Positions 1-11,583 of a stretch of DNA of 64,000 nucleotides are shown here, one piece after another. The DNA lies in assembly GCA_037577475.1 (NCBI GenBank), contig CM075187.1:23280810-23344809 (forward strand), read 5' to 3'. Source of the stretch: Chaunax sp. Z400. Lineage: Eukaryota; Chordata; Actinopteri; Lophiiformes; Chaunacidae. The translations under genes were made by a program, and so were the position numbers. The first letter of the stretch is position 1. Each line of letters opens with the position of its first letter. The notes below the pieces were generated by a model. The model did not search any database, was not told the DNA's origin, and worked only from the letters and a program-made list of their open reading frames with translations.

Positions 1-1505
1 GCTGAGATGTCTGTGGGGGAGGATTGACTTTGGGCTGGAACATTTTAATAATACTATCTATTTTATTTTTAGATACACTTTCTCGAAAGGGAGTAATGCA
101 GAATATTGAGCAATCCCCGAGTGATCGCATCTCAACAAGTCAATCCACCTGCTGCAAATGCATTAGGATGTGTTTGAGTTTTAAGCTATAGTGCAGTATT
201 TCTCATACACACCACTGCCATCTTCTTGAAGAAGCCGACACAGTAGTGTGGAAAAATTGAAGTTGTGATCCCGCTTAGCATAAATGTCTTAAATAACTTA
301 AAGGAATGTGTTTATCCTCTTTTACATAAGTTGTTTTATTTTTTTTGGCTTATAGTTTTATAAGGAAATGTTAGAAAGCAGTAGTTGTAAAAGCTGTAAA
401 ATGATTTATAGGCTATTGATGAGTCGATTGACACTTGGATTATTCTACAATCTCTCTCTTTCTCTCTGGAAAAATACATACATTTTTCATAATTATGACA
501 TTTAGTTGGCTGGATGATTAATCAATTAATTGGGCAAATAACTGTGTGTTTGAGCTGAAATTGTCATAATTTAAAAATCCACTTAAAGCCCAGAACCAAC
601 TAACACTGGTATAACTAATGTCTCGTTAACATAATGAGTCATTAACTTGCCAATGCCTCATTTTGTTCATCAGTCTTTTCCATTGTCTAAATTCCTGATG
701 GTATCTTCGGCATGGGTTGAGATTGTGTTTGATTTCCCACAGGAGAATGAGGACGACAGAGTCATATGTAACCTAACCTGATTTTAGAGATTGCTGCTCT
801 GCTGAAGAGGCCGAATCCGGCCCGCAGACTAATGGTAATAAAATACAAGTCTGTCAGTCCGTTACAGAGCCGGGCTCTCCTTCAGATCTCTGACAGCTTG
901 TTAAATCTGATGTTTCACCGGCGGTGCCCAGTGAAATGAGCTGCTGCGGAGAGACATGCTCCTCTGAGTGGGATTCCGTACAGACATCAACACATAAAGC
1001 ACAAGTTTATATGAAGTTTACAACAAGTCAGTTATGGGTTACAGGAGTCACAGTCAGATAGGGGGGTTAGACCATCAGTCCAGTAAAGGCTGTCAACACA
1101 AACTGTACTGCATGCATCATTGAACAGTCTGGGTTAGGACCCACAGAGGCATCAGACCTCCAGCTTGTTCCATGTGCAAAATGATGTTTCACTGTTTTAC
1201 CACAGAAGTGAGGCTGAAACATATAAGCTATGGATGAGTCATGCTTCAGGGCTAAATAAAAACTCCCCTCAGTGCATGCACCCTGCACAGCTTTTAGATT
1301 TTTGGTGTCAGTTTGGCCAGTAATGCCAGAAAAGTGCTCTACTTTCCAGGGAGGATTTATAAAAGGGGTTAAGGAAACAATCCATGAGGTGTGTGTCGTT
1401 TGCAGTGAGCATTATTAGCTCCATTATGATGATGACCTCTTTACCAGTGCATGACTGATTCCTGCCCTAGTTTTAGATCATTAAGGCAACGAGGCCGTGT
1501 CCTAC
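1..1505 (-). other. galnt9: galnt9 intron 1 (5' part)
   Basis: This is the intron that follows coding exon 1 and runs off the left edge of the window. No second exon was found. The part around 760-1000 has balanced composition and no obvious repeat, so it could be a first-intron regulatory element. A TATA-like string on the opposite strand near 1349-1366 has nothing around it to support a transcript. Confidence 0.85.
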
Positions 1506-1746
1506 CGTTTAGCTGATGGTAGACCACATCTTCCAGCCTCTCCAGCCTCTGGAGGATAGACTGCCTGTCCACCAAGTTGGAAACTTTGCCATTCCTGGCT
1601 CGCAGCCTCTGGTCAGAAATACGCCCTATCTGGATGAGCTCCTCGGACCGGTCCTGGATCCTGCAGTAGACCGAGAACAGGATAATCCCCACAAACACTA
1701 AAATGTTGACGGTCAGCAAAGTTTTGATTTTGCGTGCCACAGCCAT
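1506..1746 (-). CDS. galnt9: galnt9 coding exon 1 (N-terminus of polypeptide N-acetylgalactosaminyltransferase 9)
   Basis: Coding exon 1 encodes 80 codons plus one base. The start ATG (complement of 1744-1746) sits in a reasonable context with G at +4, and the exon ends in AACG followed by the intron's GTAGGA, a phase-1 donor at 1505-1504. The peptide begins MAVARKIKTLLTVNILVFVG, nearly identical to the human GALNT9 N-terminus as I remember it; paralogues GALNT17 and GALNT18 start differently. Visible parts are a short basic cytoplasmic tail (1-8), a signal-anchor membrane helix (about 9-27) and a stem with a short heptad-like segment (ILQRLERLEDVVYHQLN, 64-80). That is the layout of a type II Golgi protein. 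The family transfers GalNAc from UDP-GalNAc to Ser/Thr, starting mucin-type O-glycans; GALNT9 is mainly a brain form. The catalytic GT-A and ricin-like lectin domains lie on exons outside the window, so catalytic residues cannot be checked. Confidence 0.93.
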
Positions 1747-2400
1747 GAAAGAAGAATATTGTCTGGCTGACTCAAGTCAAGCCCAGCAGCTGTCCGTGCG
1801 TGGTGGCCTGCTTTACCACTTCACCGTGTGTTTGTGATTTTCTGCTGGAGGAGGAGAGAGAGAGAGAGAGGGTCGGCTCGACAAAAGCCCCGGAGGATGC
1901 GTTTCAGCACAACGGACAGCTCAGGAGGCTGCGCTCCCTTCTATGCGGGGCATCGCGCCCGTCACTTGCAGCTTCAAGGTGGGGAAAAGGTTGCAGGCGC
2001 TCGGCTCCCGGCGGCGAGTGACGCTTTTTTTTTTTTATCGGGCTTCAGCTGCCAAGAAACAGCTCCGCGCTCTCTACATATCACAGGAGAGAAATGACGC
2101 CGGGGAAGGCGTTCATCCTCCCGAGCAGCCTACGGCTGTTGCAAAACATCTCTCCTCCGCAACGTGATGAGTCTCCCGCTACTCAGCTCCAATATGCCTC
2201 GTCCATCTTACAGGAGACGCACTGCAATAACCGCTCGTATCGACGCTCCCCCCCTGCTGTGGCTGCTCTCCTGTGACATCCCCTCTCTCAGAAGCGTTGC
2301 GGTCACTCGATCCGTCCCGCGCTGCAAAACCAGAGGAGCTTATGTCCGGAAAATATGTGCACGCTTCATAAACAAGGCGGCGTTTCTCTCCGCCCCTCTC
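1747..2400 (-). promoter_or_regulatory. galnt9: CpG-island promoter and 5' UTR of galnt9
   Basis: Directly upstream of the galnt9 ATG, the sequence changes from AT-rich to GC-rich with dense CpG dinucleotides, most clearly at about 1860-2340. This is the usual look of a vertebrate CpG-island promoter. No TATA box is placed well for the minus strand, so dispersed initiation is likely. A (GA)n run lies at 1854-1871. The transcription start cannot be fixed from sequence, so the UTR/promoter boundary is not assigned. Short open frames on both strands here are by-products of the GC-rich composition. Confidence 0.75.
1903..1923 (+). promoter_or_regulatory. RE1/NRSE (REST-binding) candidate in galnt9 promoter
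   Basis: The 21 bases starting TTCAGCACAACGGACAGC match the classical RE1/NRSE consensus (TTCAGCACCACGGACAGC plus GCC) at 18 of 21 positions, with both half-sites intact and normally spaced. The site is about 160-180 bp upstream of the ATG, inside the CpG island, the usual place for REST control of neuronal genes. A second right-half-site (ACGGACAGCTG on the minus strand, 1787-1797) lies closer to the ATG but lacks a left half. Confidence 0.7.
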
Positions 2401-2720
2401 TCTCTCTCTCTCTCTCCCTGAGTGTGTGTGTGTCTCTGGTGTCTCTCACTCCGTGTTTGTCTTCCATCAGTCCATAGTTGTTCCCCTTGTCGGCGGTGCA
2501 GGGCAGGATGAGTTGAGAGCAGATTTGCCCTCACATGAGGTGGCAGAGATGCAGCCGGACCGTGGCATACTGTCTCTCTTCCCTCCCCGGCCTCTCTGCT
2601 CTCTTTCGGGAGGAAGAGCAGCCGCTGCGTCCTGACGTTTGGAGGCACAATCATGAATATGCAGGAGCTGTATTGGCCTCATGGGATAAATAAGCAGCGC
2701 GACCATGAAAGCCGAACAAA
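2401..2720 (-). promoter_or_regulatory. Distal promoter segment with CT/TG tracts, CCAAT and POU-like motifs
   Basis: This segment lies 0.65-1 kb upstream of the galnt9 ATG. A (CT)n tract (about 2395-2416) runs into a short (TG)n. Near 2650-2680 the minus strand carries CCAAT (complement of 2672-2676) and an octamer-like TGCATATTCAT (complement of 2653-2663). Whether these motifs work is inference. The plus-strand TATA-like ataaataa near 2686 is followed by only a 19-codon ORF. Confidence 0.35.
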
Positions 2721-4801
2721 CTGTCACTTCTCCCCCCTCCCAGTATCAGCTAGTGAACTGTTAAATAAAAGTCAACAGATCTTTGCAGTTTTCCATCTCA
2801 CCTCTGATGCCACAGCTTAAAGCTTTAGTGCTTTATGCATGTAGGTTTTAATGTGAATGTTATGTAACTGCCCCTGTCTGCACACATGCATGGACAACCT
2901 CAGGACTATCTACCAATCACGTGGTCAGATGGAGTTTCAACTTCATCATGTTCGAAGCAGCAAACATATCCTGCACCCAGTAAATTACATATTTCTAATC
3001 AAGTCCACTGGAAATGGAGGGAGCATTCATCTCTATTACTTTCAGAACCGCCTTCAGGACACAAGTCTTATCTACAAAAAAAAAAAAAAAAAAAAACCCC
3101 ACCTGACATTGCAGCCCATGCTGTTGGCTGATCTCTGCAAGCACAGAAACCCCACAGCTCAAAACGCATATCTGAGGACATGGGTAGAACAGACCAGATT
3201 CATATTCTCTCTCCTCGCTGTATAACCTCCCTCCTGCCAAGCCCGCTTCTCATCTCCAATTTCAAATGAATTATAGCCCAAGTAATTCACCTACAGAGGA
3301 ATTAAGTCTCACTGTGTACTTTTACTTGATTGAGCAAACCCAGACATGGCACAGGCATCCTGAAGCACCTTGATCCCACTTCATATAACCTCAGATTTAT
3401 ACTATTTAGTTTGCTGCTAATTATAATCAGATGGCGCCTGTAACTATAAAAAAAGAAAAAAAAAACCTTTATGGACTGCACAGTTCTTTGTCAGAGGATG
3501 TGATATGAGCCTCATCTTAAGTATTCTCATGGCTTTAAATACCTTGATGGTACGCATCTGCTTCTCTGAGAGATGCTCTCAGACACCGCTGTCAGAGTTG
3601 ACAGAGAGATGTGTACTGTGTTGTGGAGCATGGCCTCATCTTTTCTAACAAGATGCAAACTGAACTCAAGACCACATGGAAGGTAAGTGATCCAAATATT
3701 CTAAAGATTAGTCCCAGCAGTCCAAATGTGGTAAATGTGGTTTCTGAGGGTGTAACAAAGATTATGTTGGCTCATACCACAGCGATCATACTATTCTCAG
3801 TGCGGCTCTTGGTTTCTCAGCTATGTGTGCCATTTACGTTTAGAATATTTGGCTTTGTATCCGGTGTTTAATTAGAATTCCTGCTGCACATGAGCCCCAT
3901 TACAAAAGGTGCTGATTTAATTCGAGGTCTGCAGAAACAGACAGACTGGGGAAATCAGTGTTAGAGCTACCTCAGCCACCATGCAGGCCTCAGCACAGCT
4001 GCTTATACAGCAGCTCGCTGCCCCCCAACGCGCCTCTACAGGACTCTCTGAAGACTTTTGTTTTCTGCATTCAGCACCCTGCCTGCCTATGTGACTGCAG
4101 AAACTGGCACTCGAGTGTTTTAACCATATTAACCTGGGTCACTGCCAGCTGCACCTTAGTCATCCTACTCAGTGTTTCACCATAAGCCACTTGAACATAT
4201 TCAGTGGGAGGAAGCAAGCTGGATAGACCAGTGTGCATCTAGTACTGCTGCAGCCAGAAGCATCTGTGTTCACAAGAAACAAAGGCCTGGCTCAGACGGT
4301 AATTACCCTGCAAAGAGTGGAACTCACTCACAATGTGTGTATGAATCAGTCTATCAATCCCAAATATCAGTGTGTTGTCGTCTGGAGATCATTTTCAAAT
4401 ACTCCTTTGGCTTTAAACTTGCACCATAAGCTGTAGCTGACAAGAACAAGTACCTGTTTTCTTACAAGTTTTAAATAAGAATAAGGATCAAGACATTTAG
4501 CATGTAAACAAACCCATCTTGACATTTGCATGTGCTGTTTTTAGATTTCCAGTGTGCAAGCAGACTAGTTTATTTAATCTTCAACCTGTAAAAATTAAAT
4601 TACGAGTGAATCCCTTCGGTTGATGAATGTTAGCTTGCACATCAAGCCAAGGTACAGGACAACGGCATGGGTCCAGATTAGTCAGATAACTATTGTGAGT
4701 TGCAGCTCAAAGTTCATCCTTCTTATTTTATGTCATCATTTATGGTTATGTTCTACCAAATCACAGACTTACATTAGCATTCATTTGTCGAGCCTTCTGC
4801 A
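2721..4801. other. Intergenic, no gene seen
   Basis: AT-rich sequence with a run of 21 A at 3076-3096 and another A-rich run near 3447-3462. Open frames here are short and lack splice borders or recognisable domains. Confidence 0.7.
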
Positions 4802-5188
4802 TAGTACCGGCTCGACTCCACTCAGCTCTACTCGCCTTTTTTGTCTTTCCATTATGTAAAAAGTACCTGGTGCTACTTTTTTTATACCACCTCTGTTGCG
4901 GTTCCAAGCGAGCAGGTACTAAAAGATCACGTGAAACATTACAGTGCCCGGCATGTACGGTGTATCCTGCACAGCACAAATCAATGGCCACCACACTCAA
5001 ACAGCGAAGCTATGTTAGCCACTGTAACTTTTTTTTTTATTGCAGCTGCTATGTTGAGGAGGTGCAGACGTTCCTGTCTTAATCAGCTGATGATAGGATC
5101 ACCAGAGGTCTACCCCATCTATCCCACAATGGAAAACCTCCCTCAGAAAACAAGGCAAGTCGATTCAAGTCGAGTAGAGCCGGTACTA
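4802..5188. mobile_element. Non-autonomous DNA transposon (MITE-like) with terminal inverted repeats
   Basis: A 12-base perfect terminal inverted repeat, TAGTACCGGCTC at 4802-4813 and its complement at 5177-5188, bounds a 387-base unit. Outer and inner flanks continue as weaker inverted similarity rich in CGACT/CTACTCG. There is no transposase. The internal phrases (a GTAC-flanked T-rich stretch and gaggttcc-like text) resemble a short element I have seen repeatedly in fish genomes, but I cannot name its superfamily. The reading frames at 4761-5311 are by-products. Confidence 0.7.
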
Positions 5189-6272
5189 CTCAGTGGAAAT
5201 TTATTCTTAGTTCAGTTCTCGTTTCCACAGTCGAGAATGCATCTAGCTTTAGATCAGCTAAATGCTCCACCAGATGAGTTTGTATACCACTTTTTTTTAC
5301 CAGGCAGGTAACTTGCTGTCCATTAATCAGATCTTTGTGTATTTGGAAATAAGGTTGATGAAATTGGTGAGAATGAGCCAGTGAGCTGAAAGACACTAAA
5401 GGACTCCAGAGAGCTCAGTAACTAGCATTTCTCTGCCGGTTCATCACTATGAGCAACACCTCTCACATTACACCTAGCTATTTCAACTCTTAATAATAAA
5501 AAAAATTATTTCTCAGAGCAGCTTTAAAAAGTGATTAATATTCAAGTAAATAGGAGCCTAGAGTCTTTGTACCAATAAGAACACAAGCTACTGTATACTC
5601 ACAGATAGTAAGTGTTTAATTGGGGACCATTTAGTTTGTTCTGCTCCAGCAATTTTTATACACTGGACGTTGTTGTCAGTTGAAGCTGCTCTTCACTTTT
5701 TTGGTTCACAAGAGGCCCACTTGCCTGGGCAGAGATGATATGTTCAGACAAGATGCTATTAAGCAAGGACAGCTAGAAGTCAACAGATCACACACACACA
5801 GTCTATCGCAGGACTAAATTTAACAGCAGAGCAAGACATCAAAATAACTTTTCTTCAGCTTTCCTGTCTCTGCTGTAGGAGTGTGTTCATTAAACATTTC
5901 AATCAGGTTTCAACACACAAAGCATGTTTGAAAGGAACATGTTCTTGGGTGTGTTGATCGCATTTAATAAAAGAAAGACCTTGCGGTGTCTTTGAAAGTA
6001 AAGTAGTCCATATTCAATATTTTACAAACTAAGAATTGTTAGTAGGAATTAGCAAGGACTCATGGGCACAAATGAAGAAGTAAATTATTTGTTTGTCCAA
6101 GCTTCGGATATGGCAAAATATTCAGGGTTGTTTTTCCTCTGAGAGAAGAAAAACATGTGTCCTCCATTTGTATTCCCAGTGTTACTGTGCGTAACATTTT
6201 GTCATAAACACAAATTATATAATTTAATTTAATAATATAACAAGCTACATCAAGGTCAGTGTGGCCATTATG
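5189..6272. other. Intergenic, no gene seen
   Basis: AT-rich unique-looking sequence. No splice-bordered frame, RNA gene or element border was recognised. Confidence 0.6.
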
Positions 6273-6311
6273 AAAAAAAAAAAAAAAAGGGGGGGGGGGG
6301 GGGGGGGGGGG
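6273..6311 (+). repeat. Homopolymer junction A16-G23
   Basis: Sixteen A are followed directly by twenty-three G. The G run can form G-quadruplexes and is prone to length error in sequencing and assembly. The true length is therefore uncertain. Confidence 0.9.
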
Positions 6312-7059
6312 AAGCAAATGACAAAAGCGATGCAGCCTGAACAGCAGCACTGACGCACCTGAGCAAATATGTTTCCTCCTGATCATCTGCTCTCAGGCTT
6401 GCTGTGTCTGTTTTAGAATAGAGCACACTCTCTAACACACTCGATGGTCACTAATGTAGTGCTGTCTGCTCCACTGCTAGAGCTAAGTTCATACATTATC
6501 ACTTTGACCCCAGGCTAACAGCTAAGCCCCAGTTCTGTCTGCCTGAACTTAGTTCATTCACATTCCACCTCCAGCCACTTCTCTTCAGTGTGCTGCAGTG
6601 AGAGCTGTTGATTTGCCTAATGCCTTAACCAAATTAGAATAATAACCCTGCAGACTGGGATATACATGGTTTTCAGCTCCTGGCAAATTTTTACATGTTT
6701 TTAGTTCCTAGTTGAGGCCACACTAGGGACCAGCAGCTGAATGTTTATAAGAGCTGGGGCCTCATTAAGACACAATGTGCTCCTTGACCTTGGCAGGCTG
6801 CATCCATAATACATGACTCAGTGGCATCCCAATCACAAATGCAAAGTGCTTTTTTTCCACAAGTGGGGACAAGAAAAATCTTGATATTAATGAAGCAAAA
6901 ACAGAGGCAGGGATTGCTTCTGTACACATGTTGTCAAACAAAACAGTGACGAGAATTATCAGCGTAAAAACGACCAAAACATCCAGCTAGTGACTGAGAA
7001 TATCAAATATTAAAATTAATGATTGGATTTATCACAACGAACACAAGCCTGGTTTCTCA
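6312..7059. other. Intergenic, no gene seen
   Basis: Unique-looking sequence without recognisable coding exons or repeats. Confidence 0.6.
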
Positions 7060-7310
7060 CTGTGTTTGTATTAACGGAGAAGAAGCTCTCGAGACGCCCC
7101 CAAATGTTTCCTGATTTATGGCTGGAGCAATTACACCATGCCAGTTTACCGATGCTTGATGGGCGAATCGGTGCAGGTAATTATAAAGAATAATGAAACA
7201 TGGAGCCATGGGAATGAATCCCTGTATCAAAAATTCTAATCAAAGATAAATGGACTATCCATATTACACAGTCATTATGCCGGAAAGATTATTGTAGTAA
7301 ATCCCTGTGT
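7060..7310. promoter_or_regulatory. Candidate conserved non-coding element
   Basis: Balanced, non-repetitive text with several homeodomain-type cores (caggtaattataaag, attctaatcaaag) and no open frame. It resembles vertebrate developmental enhancers in style only. Conservation cannot be tested here. Confidence 0.25.
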
Positions 7311-9539
7311 GCACCAGCTCTTTCTCAAACAAAAGCCATTACTCTGCTGACACCTCCGACTTGTTTGCAGACTGATTGATATTCTGTGGCTTGTGAGCGT
7401 TCCTCCAGTTTATGTTTTCAATTTCTGGGTGAGACAATGGGTGGTGGTATTTCTTGCTGAGAAAAACAGCTATTGATGGATTTACAACAGAATACAGAAA
7501 TGGTATTAAATTGTGCCCAGAGGCATGCATTTGAGCAGAGACAGTGGCACATACACAAGCATATAAACAAATGCACCAAGAACTTTTTGTTGGCTAATTC
7601 AATTGTTGCATTCAAGTGCATTGATGGAACTTTTCTAAGGATTTCTGTACTGTCAACATGTAAACAGGAAACATACCTGATTACAAATAAACTGTTAATT
7701 GTTTACTCTGTTTAGATGCATCTCAAGGTATTCACACACCGTATTGGTAAAAAATATTTATTTAGAAAAATGGATTACAACTAACATTTTTATGTTCACA
7801 CCACTAGCAATTAGTTCACCGTCAGCCTGAAAACTAATATTATGTACATGGTCTGAGTTTTGAATCAGGAGAATATTAGCATCCTATTTTCACAAAATAG
7901 CTCTCACACAACTATAGATGACAACAGACATTGTTTCTGCTTTCATCCTTGTTGCTTTATTTACACTACAAAGTGTTTGCTGGCATGAGTTCAAGGTATC
8001 AGGACCGAAAGCTGCCGCTCTCTAACTCGGCAGACTTACAGCCGCTGATTCAGGCCAGTCTCTTGTCCTTTTGTGGCCAAAAAGAACCAGCAGCCAACAT
8101 CTCAGCCAACCCTCTAATCATAGACTCCCAGCAGCAATCACAGAATCAGTCAACACAAACAAGTGCATACAAACAAAGCTACATGCATACAAACCAATGT
8201 CTGCAAAAACACTGCAGCACACACACAAGATGGAGTTGTGGGATGGCTCACTCTGCATAGATGTTTGTCTATTTCTGGTCCAATAAGGATACATTTTAAA
8301 AGAAAAGCTGAATATTTGTGGTATTTTGCACGAATGCACACTGAATATAATTTTTCTAACATAATTTTGCACATCAGTATGCATGCATTAAGTGAATACA
8401 GTCTGACAGTGAATGCACCCCAATGCACCTCCTCCTCATACTATTAATACCTGCTGCCAGTGTTTCCTCAAAACAGAACAGTCATGGTTGGCAGCAGGGA
8501 TCAAACCATGCAGATGGCCACTCTGAAATCTACTTTCAGATCCGAACAACACGCCGAGCATTGATAAGCTAACATCGTCGCCCAAAAACCAGCCCCGGAT
8601 CTAAGAATTCGCAATCTGCTTTACACAAAGATGCCATGCTTTACATCCCATCACTGCCAGAGAGAATATGATGCTGTGTGGTCAGACTGGGGCTGACAAG
8701 TAAGCATTCTGCCATTTGCTAGGAAAAAAAGAGAAAAGTACATTATCAAAGCAGCATGACTGCTCCCTCCTGTTAAAGCTCGCTTATGCTCTATTGTAAT
8801 TAAAGATAGAGGTTCACCCAAGCAGTATGTCTCCTTGAAAAAAAATAATTACAGGGCTCTGCCAGTGAATAGGGCATGTGGGTGGGTGTAGAGAGGATTG
8901 GAGGAGGTGGTGTAAATGAATGTAAGGCCGTGCGGTGGGTGGCTGAGGTGTGTGTGGAGGGAGGGAGTGGAGGCCACAGGGGATTGCAGCGGCTGAAGTC
9001 GAAGCGGGTGCAGAGGACTGTGGGTCATTGCTCCTCTTTGCACATACTCCCTGATGGCTGATTAGAGGGCAGAGAGAAAGAAAGAGATAGAGAGAAAGAC
9101 AGGTTTAAACAACTCTGTCCCGAGAGACCAGTCAGAGCGTAACGTTTGAGCAAGAAGTAGGATGAAATGGTGGTTCGCCAGCTGAAGCTATATACAGTAT
9201 ATATTACAACATATTGCAGCCGTGTTACAATTCCGTGGTCTCGTTTTATCTCTTCGGCATTGCACCGAAGGAAAATCAATATCATGTAGACTCGCAACAA
9301 AGACGGGAGCTAATTTCATGTGTTTGTGGTTTTGATTTGTCATTGATGCTTTGGCTGCATGACATGATAGTGGTCCATGACAGTGCCCATAATGAAAACG
9401 CTGCCACGTAGTGATCCATGATGGTAACCAGTGAGCCAGTGCAGCAGGATGGTGATCCATCAAGCAGATATCATTCTGGAAATAAATATTAGGCATTGCA
9501 AACAAAAACTGGGGACCGTGATGTTATTATGTTAATATT

Positions 9540-9543
<4 letters not shown>
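7311..9543. other. Intergenic; possible enhancer-like block at 8460-8720
   Basis: No gene seen. The part 8460-8720 is non-repetitive and moderately GC-rich compared with its surroundings, so it might be a conserved element. The stretch 8870-9020 is G-rich with GGTGGGTG phrases and yields spurious frames on both strands. Confidence 0.5.

Positions 9544-9603
<60 letters not shown>
9544..9603. repeat. (AT)n microsatellite
   Basis: About thirty uninterrupted AT dinucleotides. Such a tract is self-complementary and usually highly polymorphic. Confidence 0.95.
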
Positions 9604-9606
<3 letters not shown>

Positions 9607-9703
9607 GATGCACTTATTTGCTTTCTTGCCAATAATTGGATGAGCAGATCAATACACCTCTTATGTCTGTATGCTGAATATGAAGCTATACGCAGCAGCT
9701 GAT

Positions 9704-9800
9704 TCGTTTAGCTTAACATAAAGGCTGGAGACAGGAACAAGAACTAGCTTTAGAGGAGCCTACGAGCACCTCTAAAGCTAACCAACTAGTTTCTCGGTGA
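9704..9800 (+). repeat. Truncated fish interspersed repeat with internal hairpin
   Basis: The phrases agcttaacataaaggctgga and cacctctaaagct match, from memory, a dispersed repeat common in percomorph genomes. The copy contains a perfect 12-base inverted repeat, TAGCTTTAGAGG (9745-9756) and its complement (9769-9780), with a 12-base loop. Confidence 0.55.
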
Positions 9801-11245
9801 CTATTAGCCTGCATGCCTCAACTGCCTTGCATTAGGATCACTTGGATCACCGACCAGCTCCAATAGTTCACCATCTAGGCCTTGTGCCTGAATCACTAAT
9901 ATTCTAGAGCATGTTTTTTTGCAATGTCCCTGTAATACGATATGACCAGACCTGAAAAAACAGTCAATTATAGTTTTACTGGATTAATGTTATTATTTCT
10001 TGCCCAGGAGCGATGTCTTCAGAAGGTGCTAGACAGTGGATTTGCCACTTTTGTTCAGAGCCAGACTTGTGGTTCCTCCTCAGCAAAGCTAAATGGCTGA
10101 GAGATATAAGAGTGCTATTGATCCTTTTGTTTAACTCCTGACAAGAAAGCAATTAAGCATATTTTCCAAATTGTCAAACCAGTTATTTTTATAGCTCACT
10201 GGGCTTATAGCAATACGAATAAATTGTCCATTGAAAGGAATAGAATAGGGACAAAATTGGAACCTATTTCAGGTGTGGTAATAATCCAACAGAATCAATA
10301 AGAGACATGAACACGAGTAGAAATTGCTTTTTTTGCTTTGCCTTTTTCTCTGACAACTCCAGTGAAATGAATGTATTTGCCCATCAAAGCATTGTCTTGC
10401 TTTTGTCATAACATTTAATGAGAGAGGTTTTTCTGATAGAGGCAGCACCTAAAAAAACAGTTATTAAAGACGAGGAAAAGACAAAGGCGGGTTATGGATC
10501 TTCAGAACTTACAACAATCATAAATCATCCGCCATGATATCCAGTCATTTAATATGCTGTTCACTCGTATGCTGAATCCTCATGGAATGAAAGGCGGGTC
10601 AGACTATTTATTACTTTGAAAGCCAAATGAAAATTGAAGCTCTTCCGTTGTTACTTTTTTCAATTGCCGTGACAAACCCTGTTTGAACTACAGATTGCCT
10701 GCTCACTCCATTTTTTCAACTCTGGCATCTATTTTATTCATAAGGGCAAGAAAGTCAATTGAAAGTTAATTCCAATGTGTCTGATTAATGGGTACTGGAG
10801 GATACACTCTAATCTGTGCTCTGTTCTGCTGTTCCATTTCAAGCCACACACAGGTAATTATTCCCTGCTTTGTCCTGGGATAAATGTTTTCGTTGCACCT
10901 CCCCCTCCTCCGACACTGCTTGTCTTATTTCCAGGGCTCTTCAGAAGGATGTAGGGCAGAGACTCAAATGTATTTTAGTCATCAACACATGCTGCAGGTG
11001 TTTCTGGCACCTTGCTTAATCTACAGGTCATAAAACTGGACTGGTACATAAATGTGTGATAAATACAATATGAATTCTACTTAGTTAATCTGAGTCATTT
11101 AGCATTGGGTGGGCCTGTATCCTACTCTGTACATGAGGCACTGTAGTGTACATGGATGTCACAACCGTTATATAGCTGTGAGGCAAATACTCTCTATTAT
11201 AGTAGCTATTTTTGCTATTGTGGTGGGACATGTCTGAGTCACTGT
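9801..11245. other. Intergenic; possible conserved block at 10590-10950
   Basis: No exon or element border was recognised. The interval 10590-10950 is non-repetitive with homeodomain-like cores (gaaagttaattcc, ctgattaatggg) and could be regulatory. That is inference from style only. Confidence 0.45.
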
Positions 11246-11377
11246 CCCTCACTCCCTCTCTCTCCATCTATCCTCCTTATTGCTCTCTCCCCATCTATCT
11301 CCCCATCTCTCTCTCTCTCCCCATCTATCTCCCAACCCTTCTCTCTCTCTCTCTCTCCCCATCTATCTCCCAACCCT

Positions 11378-11411
<34 letters not shown>

Positions 11412-11505
11412 CCCATCTATCTCCCAACCCTTCTCTCTCTCTCTCTCTCTCCCCATCTATCTCCCAACCCTTCTCTCTCTCTCTCTCTCCCCATCTATCT
11501 TCCAA

Positions 11506-11537
<32 letters not shown>

Positions 11538-11580
11538 CCCATCTATCTCCCAACCTTTCCCTCTCTCTATCTCTCTCACC
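11246..11580 (+). repeat. CT-rich minisatellite (CCCCATCTATCTCCCAACCCTT plus (CT)n units)
   Basis: About six tandem units, each made of a CCCCATCTATCT core, usually a CCCAACC box, and a variable (CT)n tail. Unit length varies from roughly 35 to 55 bases. The array abuts the fish repeat at 11584 and seems to be an expansion of that element's own CT-rich segment. It creates long open frames (Ser/Leu/Pro-rich on plus, Arg/Glu-rich on minus) that are not genes. Confidence 0.9.
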
Positions 11581-11583
11581 CCA

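Noticed and set aside
1516..1701. 61-codon plus-strand frame
   Set aside because: It is the antisense shadow of the galnt9 coding exon.
1800..2654. Several Arg/Ser-rich frames on both strands in the promoter
   Set aside because: They come from GC-rich CpG-island composition; none has domain similarity or splice support.
2686..2765. Plus-strand TATA-like string followed by an ATG in good context
   Set aside because: The ORF has only 19 codons and the spacing is poor for a promoter; no further exon was seen.
11246..11580. CRISPR-like array of regularly spaced units
   Set aside because: Units are low-complexity CT with variable length and no unique spacers; the DNA is vertebrate.
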